Part shown: positions 1 to 5,035 of the stretch, one piece after another | Layout of the letters: each line of letters starts with the position of its first letter | How positions within the stretch are numbered: position 1 is the stretch's first letter | Assembly: GCA_964542855.1 (NCBI GenBank) | Contig: CAZIWJ010000178.1 | Location: 1 to 7,622, forward strand | Reading direction: 5' to 3' | Length of the DNA: 7,622 nt | Source of the DNA: CAZIWJ01 sp964542855 | GTDB lineage: Bacteria > Bacteroidota > Bacteroidia > Cytophagales > Cyclobacteriaceae | Made by a program: the position numbers and the translations under genes | The notes under the pieces: generated by a model | Seen by the model: the letters and a program-made list of their open reading frames with translations, nothing else | What the model was told of the DNA's origin: nothing | Databases searched by the model: none

Positions 1-444
1 AATTCCTGCCGGGGTGGTAGTGAATTCCGGTTCCTGCGCCGTACTATCGTAAGTGAATGTATCATTGGTGATGGTAATTGCTAGCGGGGCCGGATCAATT
101 ACTAATATGCCCGAATCCGAGCCGGTGTAATTGGGTTTGGTTACAGTTACTACTACGTTGTAAGTTCCGGAATCTATGGGTTTTGTTGGCAGGCCATTGT
201 AAGTAGTGTCGGTTGCAATGGTGTCGCTGCTAACTTCAATGCCATCTATGAATAATTGGTAGGAGACTTCCTTTTCATTTCCGTCGTAAGTAAGCGTGGT
301 GTCATTTACTATTACATTCACTGTGGTATCAGCAGCCTGCCGGCCGTATGCAGAAAAAAAGGATGTACTCAGTACAACCAGTATCAGTACCAGTAAAAAC
401 TTGCGGCCTGACGCGGCTCGGACTACAGGTATGATCAGTTCCAT
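1..444 (-). CDS. Exported MBG-repeat surface protein, N-terminal part (runs off left edge)
   Basis: The minus strand is open from an ATG at 444-442 to the window edge, giving 148 residues without a stop; an in-frame TAG lies upstream (480-478), so this is the first available ATG. Residues about 15-34 form a signal peptide (Arg-Lys, then a run of Leu/Val/Ile, then a small-residue end near SAYG). Residues about 43-118 match the MBG-type immunoglobulin-like repeat pattern: a TYDG motif at 52-55, a TYNG at 81-84, a DSGTYNV turn at 91-97, a KPNYTG at 103-108, and a strand ending in IDPAPL. A second repeat starts at about 122 with TYDS at 131-134. Such repeats are known from large secreted Bacteroidota adhesin-like proteins, often carrying a C-terminal type IX secretion or gliding-associated domain. 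That end is outside the window, so the export route is inferred. Binding partner unknown. Confidence 0.85.
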   Translation of the reverse strand, partial: MELIIPVVRAASGRKFLLVLILVVLSTSFFSAYGRQAADTTVNVIVNDTTLTYDGNEKEVSYQLFIDGIEVSSDTIATDTTYNGLPTKPIDSGTYNVVVTVTKPNYTGSDSGILVIDPAPLAITITNDTFTYDSTAQEPEFTTTPAGI

Positions 445-470
445 TCTTATATTAGTAAGCTCTCTTTGCG

Positions 471-502
471 CAAAAAACTATTCAATCATAAAAATCTGCA
501 AA
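471..502 (-). promoter_or_regulatory. Possible Bacteroidota-type promoter of the MBG protein gene
   Basis: On the minus strand TTTG (502-499) is followed after 18 bases by TAGTTTTTTG (480-471). This resembles the Bacteroidota consensus TTTG, about 19 bases, TAnnTTTG, although the second box has two extra T residues. A start point near 465 would leave a leader of about 20 bases. The rest of the 445-607 gap is very AT-rich, so chance matches are possible. Confidence 0.35.
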
Positions 503-607
503 GAAAACCTAATAACCAAAAAACAAGATTTAAATTAATATATTTTACTTAATAATTGAACTTTTCTGATATGTAAACCACTTAATCTTTAATAATATAT
601 TTCAATT

Positions 608-1795
608 TCACTTTTCTTTACAGAACGAAGCTACCACCTTCTTTGCCCGCTGCAGGCCTAGTGCTTTAGCCTGGCGGAAGCTTTTGCAGGCTTCTTTTTC
701 TTCACCGGTTTCCCGGTAAGCCAGCCCCAGGTTATAATACACGTTAGCTTTTTCCGGTGTTAGCCCTAAAGCAACCAGGTAATTACGAATGGCTTCTTGA
801 TAATTGCCCTGCTTAAAAAATATATTGCCCCGGTTGCTGTACGCACTGCTCCGGGAGCCATCCAGTTTAATGGACCTGTTCACTACTTCCAGCGCCTTGC
901 TGTAGTTTTGCCATCGCTGGTAAATCATTCCCTGGTACAACCAGGCATCTACGTTTGCTTTATCCAGTTCCACCACTTTAAAAAAGTCGCTCAGGGCAGC
1001 TTCCAACCTGCCGGAGTTAAAGTTTATGATGCCGCGTTGCAGCCAGGCTGCCGGGTCGTAGGGGGCGTATTCAATAGCACGGTTGTAAAGTGTAATGTTT
1101 TCGGGTTGCAGTTCTCCCAAAAAGAAAAGGGCCTGGCGATTGTCTGGACTCAGCTTCAGGGCCTGCTTATAATCCTTTATGGCCAGGGCCGTATTCTGCA
1201 GGTGCTCATAAATCTGCCCCCGCTCTACCAGCCATTCCGCTTGTTCCCTCACGGCCAGGGCCCGGGTATATTCATCCGATGCTTCCTGCCAGCGTTCCAT
1301 TTCTTTCAGCACCTGCCCTTTCAAGTGATAAATTTCGGCCTTGTTACCCTGCATGGTAAATATACCGGTAGTTGCTGGTCCTTCCCCGCGATCGCTAAGC
1401 TGGTAATAAATGGCACTGGTTTCCTTTTCCGGATGGTTTAATATGAAGTCCAGATCGTCCAGGGCCCGGTGGTACCGTTCCGTTCGCAGGGCAGCCAGGC
1501 CCCGCCCCATCCGTGCGGGTATATTCAGCGAGTCCATGAACAGCACAATGGTGTAATCGGAATAGGCTTTATCCCAACGCTGCCGGTTGGCATAGAGCTG
1601 AGCCCGGAGCTGGTAGGCTTCCAGGTACCCGGCATTAATAGCTACGGCCCGGTTAAGCGCATCGATAGCCACATAGGGGTCGCCTGATTCAGCCGCTTCA
1701 ACCGCTTGCTGATACAACTGAACGGCTTCCCGCTGCTGGGCCAGCAGCAACAATGGGACAAGCCAGCATACCATTAAAACCGGGTACTTTTTCAT
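608..1795 (-). CDS. Secreted tetratricopeptide-repeat protein
   Basis: A 395-residue protein. Residues 1-19 are a signal peptide (Lys-Lys, then a Leu/Val core, with probable cleavage before Gln20-Gln21); Cys10 is not in a proper lipobox, so a soluble periplasmic or envelope protein is more likely than a lipoprotein. The remainder is about nine helical TPR units, with recognisable ones at about 24-57, 58-91, 155-184, 187-219, 248-282, 283-316, 317-350 and 351-384. A less regular stretch at about 120-150 interrupts the array. The end, with Cys370 and Cys392 around a helix-rich EAC...FC pattern, is common in secreted Bacteroidota TPR proteins. TPR arrays bind proteins or peptides; the partner is not known. 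The start lies 11 bp after the protease stop, with a weak AGCAGG ribosome site, so the two genes are almost certainly cotranscribed. A role alongside the protease is inference. Confidence 0.9.
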   Translation of the reverse strand: MKKYPVLMVCWLVPLLLLAQQREAVQLYQQAVEAAESGDPYVAIDALNRAVAINAGYLEAYQLRAQLYANRQRWDKAYSDYTIVLFMDSLNIPARMGRGLAALRTERYHRALDDLDFILNHPEKETSAIYYQLSDRGEGPATTGIFTMQGNKAEIYHLKGQVLKEMERWQEASDEYTRALAVREQAEWLVERGQIYEHLQNTALAIKDYKQALKLSPDNRQALFFLGELQPENITLYNRAIEYAPYDPAAWLQRGIINFNSGRLEAALSDFFKVVELDKANVDAWLYQGMIYQRWQNYSKALEVVNRSIKLDGSRSSAYSNRGNIFFKQGNYQEAIRNYLVALGLTPEKANVYYNLGLAYRETGEEKEACKSFRQAKALGLQRAKKVVASFCKEK

Positions 1796-1806
1796 TTAAC
1801 CTGCTT

Positions 1807-3303
1807 TTACATGCCAAAGGCATAGTAGTATTCTCCTTCACGATCGGGGTATACGCCTTCCAGCAACACTCCTCCGCTTTTTCCTTCCAGGGCACTATTA
1901 ACATCGGCAACGCTATTTACCGGCTTACCATCAATGCGGGTTATGATAAACCCTTCTTCCATGTTGGTTTCGCTTCTGATTTTACCGGCGTACAAACGGC
2001 TTACCTGTATCCCGTTTTCAATACCCAGTTGCTGTTTTTCATCGCCAGACAGTTCCTGTAATTCTATACCGAGGGATGCCACACTGGTTGTTTTTCGGCG
2101 TTCCACGATAGTATAGCTGCCTTCCCGGTTTTTTAGCGTAACGGTTTTGCTTTGCTCCTTCCCGGCGCGGATCCACGACAAAGTTACTTTATCGCCGGGA
2201 CGATGGGTGCCAATTGCTGCCTGCAGTTCCGGGGCCGTGTTCACTTCTTTATCATCAACCGCGATAATTACGTCACCCTGTTTCAGCCCGAGGTCGGCTG
2301 CCGAGCTGTTGGCCAGTACGGTATCAACAAACACGCCCGATATTACGTTAAGCCCTTCTTCTTCGGCCAACTGGCTGGTTACATCGCGAATGCTTACCCC
2401 CAGCCAGGCCCGTTGAACGGTACCGTACTCTATCAGGTCATCCACAACTTTCTTAACGATGTTTGCCGGAACGGCAAAAGAGTAGCCCGAATAGGAACCG
2501 GTTGGAGAAGCAATAGCCGTATTAATTCCAATCAGCTCACCTTCCAGGTTAACCAGGGCCCCGCCGCTGTTGCCCGGGTTAACGGCGGCATCGGTTTGAA
2601 TAAAAGACTCAATGGCCGACTGGTCGCGCAGGATGTTGATATTACGAGCCTTGGCACTTACTATACCGGCAGTAGCCGTAGAGTTGAGGTTGAACGGATT
2701 TCCCACAGCCAGCACCCATTCGCCTACTTTTACCTGATCGGAATTAAAAAAATCCAGGTAAGGCAGGTCCGTATCTTCGATCCGGACCACGGCTATATCG
2801 GTATCCGGATCAGTACCCACTACCGTAGCCTCGTACGTTCGGTTATCGTTTAATGACACTTCAATTTTTTCGGCCCCTTCAATAACGTGGTTATTGGTTA
2901 CAATGTAGCCATTGGCATTGATGATTACGCCCGATCCACTGCCTACCTGCGGCTCACGCTGCCCTTCGCGCGGCCCCTCGTAAAAAAAAGGCCCGAAAAA
3001 ATCGTCATCGAAAAATTCCCGGAACGGATTTTGGCTGCGCTGCTGGGCCTGGGTTTGGGTGCTCATGATGTGCACAACGGCCGGCATCGACTTTTCGGCT
3101 GCTGCCGTAAAATTAAAGCTAGCCGGGTAACCGGATGATAAAGGTGCAGCTGTAAGATTATTTTTAGCAGCATACAGGGCAGCTTGAGGCAAAGCCGGGC
3201 TTGCCAGGTTCTGGTTATTCTCCTGATAAATAAATTCGTACGCTCCCAGCGTAATAATGCTTCCCAGTATGGCGGGCAGCAGGTTAGTCATAATTTTTTT
3301 CAT
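1807..3303 (-). CDS. htrA: Do/HtrA-family periplasmic serine endoprotease
   Basis: A 498-residue protein. Residues about 5-25 are a signal sequence or membrane anchor, followed by a low-complexity linker to about 62. The trypsin-like domain (about 65-290) has the full catalytic triad: His139 in TNNHV, Asp169 in DTDIAVV, and Ser246 in GNSGG. A Phe-rich stretch at 94-108 corresponds to the loop (LA) that regulates DegP-like enzymes. PDZ1 spans about 297-388, starting at the LGVSI carboxylate-binding segment, and a more divergent PDZ2 spans about 409-488. The aromatic YYYAFGM tail is typical of Bacteroidota members. These enzymes degrade or refold damaged envelope proteins. Start: the ATG at 3303 gives a normal signal sequence but has no Shine-Dalgarno; Met5 is a possible alternative. 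The gene is first of a two-gene unit with the TPR protein. A terminator ahead of it implies its own promoter. DegP and DegQ subtype cannot be told apart here. Confidence 0.96.
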   Translation of the reverse strand: MKKIMTNLLPAILGSIITLGAYEFIYQENNQNLASPALPQAALYAAKNNLTAAPLSSGYPASFNFTAAAEKSMPAVVHIMSTQTQAQQRSQNPFREFFDDDFFGPFFYEGPREGQREPQVGSGSGVIINANGYIVTNNHVIEGAEKIEVSLNDNRTYEATVVGTDPDTDIAVVRIEDTDLPYLDFFNSDQVKVGEWVLAVGNPFNLNSTATAGIVSAKARNINILRDQSAIESFIQTDAAVNPGNSGGALVNLEGELIGINTAIASPTGSYSGYSFAVPANIVKKVVDDLIEYGTVQRAWLGVSIRDVTSQLAEEEGLNVISGVFVDTVLANSSAADLGLKQGDVIIAVDDKEVNTAPELQAAIGTHRPGDKVTLSWIRAGKEQSKTVTLKNREGSYTIVERRKTTSVASLGIELQELSGDEKQQLGIENGIQVSRLYAGKIRSETNMEEGFIITRIDGKPVNSVADVNSALEGKSGGVLLEGVYPDREGEYYYAFGM

Positions 3304-3346
3304 GGGTGCATTGTCTGGTTTAATCTGGATTCCTTCTGTTGAAGTA

Positions 3347-3354
3347 CAAAAATA
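3347..3354 (-). promoter_or_regulatory. Candidate -7 box for the htrA-TPR unit, inside the hsp20 terminator T-tract
   Basis: The minus strand reads TATTTTTG at 3354-3347, an exact match to the Bacteroidota -7 consensus TAnnTTTG. Transcription would begin near 3342 and leave a leader of about 39 bases before the htrA ATG. No TTTG -33 box is found at the expected distance, where the terminator stem lies. The T-rich context makes a chance match easy. Confidence 0.35.
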
Positions 3355-3381
3355 AAAAAAGACGAGCGAATATCGCTCGTC
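3347..3381 (-). terminator. Intrinsic terminator after hsp20
   Basis: A perfect 9 bp stem (GACGAGCGA at 3361-3369 and TCGCTCGTC at 3373-3381) with a 3-base ATA loop is followed on the minus strand by seven T residues, an A and five more T. It lies 33 bp after the hsp20 stop codon and 44 bp before the htrA start, so it should end the hsp20 transcript and separate it from the protease unit. The plus-strand copy has no T-tract, so it acts in one direction only. Confidence 0.9.
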
Positions 3382-3413
3382 CTTTCCATCATTGCTTCAC
3401 TAACTACTTATGC

Positions 3414-3842
3414 TTATACTATCTCAATGGCTTTTGCCTTCTTTGTTTCTTCTTCCTGCCTGGGAAGAGTGATGTGCAGCACACCATTACTATATTCGGC
3501 CTTGATATCGTTGGCATTTACCTTACCTTCCGGCAAACGGAAAGAGCGTTTAAAAGCAGACTGGCGGAATTCTCGTCGAGTGTATTGATCTCCTTGTTCT
3601 TCCTTGCTGGCGTTATGTTCGTAAGAAATGGTTAACACGTCGTTATCCAGTTCAACGTTCACGTCTTTCTTATCGATACCGGGCAGGGCTACTTCCAGGT
3701 TAAATGCCTGCTCGTTTTCTTTAACGTTTACTGCTGGCACGTTTCCGTATTTTGCCGGATCGTTTACAAAATCGCGAGTTAAGAAATCGTCGAAGAATCG
3801 ATTAAGGCCAGTGTTCGGGTTAAATCTTTTAAGCGTATTCAT
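3414..3842 (-). CDS. hsp20: Small heat-shock protein, Hsp20/alpha-crystallin family
   Basis: A 142-residue protein of normal length for bacterial Hsp20. The short N-terminal arm (1-33) contains FNP and the FFDDF segment usual for this family. The alpha-crystallin domain covers about 34-128: VNVKENEQAF at 39-48, ALPGIDKKDV at 52-61, an FRLPE at 101-105, and the signature GVLHITLP at 120-127. The tail ends with an I-x-I motif (Ile139, Ile141), which in this family docks into neighbouring subunits during oligomer assembly. It is an ATP-independent cytoplasmic holdase that keeps stressed proteins soluble for ATP-dependent chaperones. An unusually good ribosome site lies upstream. It is transcribed alone: a strong terminator follows, and the gene in front diverges. 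No CIRCE element (TTAGCACTC with its inverted copy) is present upstream, so the route of heat control is not visible. Confidence 0.96.
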   Translation of the reverse strand: MNTLKRFNPNTGLNRFFDDFLTRDFVNDPAKYGNVPAVNVKENEQAFNLEVALPGIDKKDVNVELDNDVLTISYEHNASKEEQGDQYTRREFRQSAFKRSFRLPEGKVNANDIKAEYSNGVLHITLPRQEEETKKAKAIEIV

Positions 3843-3848
3843 AATGTA

Positions 3849-3854
3849 TCTCCT
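3849..3854 (-). promoter_or_regulatory. Strong ribosome binding site of hsp20
   Basis: The minus strand has AGGAGA ending 6 bases before the ATG at 3842 (GGAG core, 7-base spacing). Most starts in this window lack such a sequence, so hsp20 stands out and its start is well fixed. Confidence 0.7.
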
Positions 3855-3997
3855 TTTATATTAGTTTTAAATGGTTACTCAATAATAATCAAACCCAATG
3901 CCAGAGCGGAAATAATGGTTTTCAGCACTAATTCAGGCACAATAAGCAGTCAAAATGGCTTGAATTGTTATTTCAAGGATTATTTTCATGCCATTGT

Positions 3998-4018
3998 GTC
4001 TTCAATAAGTATTGAGAC
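3998..4018. repeat. Imperfect inverted repeat in the hsp20/phosphatase divergent spacer
   Basis: GTC-T-TCAATA and TATTGA-GAC form a 9 bp stem with one bulged T and a nominal 2-base centre. It sits 25 bp ahead of the phosphatase ORF and about 155 bp upstream of hsp20. It could be an operator or part of a leader. No T-tract follows, so it is not a terminator. The rest of the 3843-4042 spacer shows no RNA gene and no convincing promoter pair. Confidence 0.3.
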
Positions 4019-4042
4019 GGCTAGCTACAAACATTTGGAAGG

Positions 4043-4780
4043 GTGTGCCGATTACATTTTGTGTACCCATTAATTAATTATACCGCATTAGGATTTTATG
4101 TAAACCGGCCCGAGTTTGGAAGGCAGTTGGTTATTCCCGATGTGCACGGTTGCGCCCGCACCCTGCATGCTTTACTGGACACGGTAAACCTGCAGCCCAA
4201 AGACCAGCTTTTTTTCCTGGGCGACCTGGTAAACAAAGGACCGCGAAGCCCGGCAGTACTCGAAACAGTAATGGCTCTTCAAAAGCAACACAGCCAGGTT
4301 TACGTACTTAGGGGAAACCACGAGCAGCTTTACCTTACTACGTCGGAGAAGGAACCGAATAAAATGGCAGATTATGCGGCACAGAATTTTACTGGCAAAA
4401 TGCTAGAGCAGGGGAAGTTTCCCCAACGTTACCTGGATTATTTCAGCAGCCTTCCATTATACCTAGAATTAAATGAATACTGGCTGGTTCATGCCGGTTT
4501 TAATTTCGATTTACCGGGCGATGCCCCCTGGCGGGATGCCCACGGCATGATGTACATCCGGGAAATGGACTACGACGAGAAACGGGCTAAAGGAAAAACG
4601 ATTATTCATGGCCATACCCCCACCCCAATACAGGAAATTGAACGGTCGCTGAAATCCCAGCATCGGATCGTATCGCTCGACAACGGTTGCGTTTATTACG
4701 GCAAACGCCCAAACCAGGGATACCTGCTCTGCCTCGACCTGAATTCAGGAGCGCTAATAAAGCAGGTGTGTATTGATTAA
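4043..4780 (+). CDS. Metallophosphoesterase, PPP (serine/threonine phosphatase, ApaH-like) family
   Basis: A calcineurin-like phosphatase of up to 245 residues with all metal and active-site motifs in order: PDVHG at 32-36 (Asp33, His35), GDLVNKGP at 60-67 (Asp61), RGNHE at 90-94 (Asn92, His93), VHAG at 149-152 (His150), and HGHTP at 189-193 (His191). This is the binuclear metal set of bacterial PPP-type protein phosphatases and ApaH; sequence alone does not decide between protein phosphates and dinucleoside polyphosphates. Two motifs deviate from the usual GDxHG and GDxVDRGP: Pro replaces the first Gly, and Asn-Lys replaces Asp-Arg. The start is uncertain. No ATG exists in the open frame; the choices are GTG 4043, with GGAAGG directly against it, GTG 4061, or TTG 4127, with GGAAGG three bases upstream. 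Relatives usually begin just before the first motif, favouring a later start. It diverges from hsp20 and appears monocistronic. Confidence 0.9.
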   Translation: MCRLHFVYPLINYTALGFYVNRPEFGRQLVIPDVHGCARTLHALLDTVNLQPKDQLFFLGDLVNKGPRSPAVLETVMALQKQHSQVYVLRGNHEQLYLTTSEKEPNKMADYAAQNFTGKMLEQGKFPQRYLDYFSSLPLYLELNEYWLVHAGFNFDLPGDAPWRDAHGMMYIREMDYDEKRAKGKTIIHGHTPTPIQEIERSLKSQHRIVSLDNGCVYYGKRPNQGYLLCLDLNSGALIKQVCID

Positions 4781-4821
4781 TTTAGGAATCGACTTTCCCG
4801 TTACCTGCATTTAATTTTTTT
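4762..4821 (+). terminator. Probable composite terminator of the phosphatase gene
   Basis: GCAGGT (4762-4767, inside the last codons) pairs perfectly with ACCTGC (4803-4808). The 35-base loop contains a smaller GGAA/TTCC stem (4785-4788 with 4795-4798). The outer stem is followed by ATTTAA and seven T residues (4815-4821). The long loop makes this weaker than a standard hairpin, but its position right after the stop and the T-run support it. Confidence 0.4.
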
Positions 4822-5035
4822 ACCCGACAGAATCCAGTTTCAAGGCTTGCGATGTACTGTAAAATCCGTTCCCGGTCAATGACTGAACAAAAGCTGGTGC
4901 TGGTGCTAAGTTGTACTCCTTCCCTGCCGGGTTAACGATTAACAGGCCCCCCCCTTCCTCCACGTTTACACGTTTAAATATCTTAAATGGGTGTATGAAT
5001 ACAAATAAGGACCCTAATCCTGTAAAAAAGCGCTT
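4820..5035 (-). pseudogene. Start-less coding-like ORF downstream of the methyltransferase (remnant?)
   Basis: On the minus strand a frame stays open from 5035 to a TAA at 4822-4820 (71 residues), different from the methyltransferase frame and overlapping its last codons. It has no ATG; the only standard start is a GTG at 4963-4961, giving 47 residues. The translation looks protein-like (segments LLIVNPAGKEYN, APAPAFVQSL, GNGFYSTSQAL, ending LDSVG), and the codons resemble those of neighbouring genes. It crosses a G8 run (4954-4947). I do not recognise the family. It may be the 3' remnant of a gene whose front was lost when the methyltransferase was inserted, a slippage-controlled gene, or chance. 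The two other frames upstream of the G8 run are closed by stops and hold no ATG, so one base of slippage does not restore a start. Confidence 0.25.
4961..4976. repeat. Tandem octamer CACGTTTA x2
   Basis: CACGTTTA occurs twice head to tail without a spacer, 38 bp past the methyltransferase stop. Close by are a C8 run (4947-4954) and a small palindrome GTTAA-CGA-TTAAC (4931-4943). No terminator for the methyltransferase can be made out here. Confidence 0.5.

Noticed and set aside
797..1441. Plus-strand open frame of 214 codons
   Set aside because: It lies wholly opposite the TPR gene, has no domain features and mirrors its codons; the TPR repeats on the minus strand are unambiguous.
2152..2853. 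Plus-strand open frame of 233 codons
   Set aside because: It is antisense to the htrA protease domain, which has a complete catalytic triad on the minus strand; no independent motif supports the plus frame.
3843..3960. Promoter or CIRCE heat-shock operator for hsp20
   Set aside because: TTTG at 3893-3890 has only a poor -7 partner (TTAAAACT), and the nearby TTAGTGC has no inverted partner, so neither a promoter nor CIRCE can be claimed.
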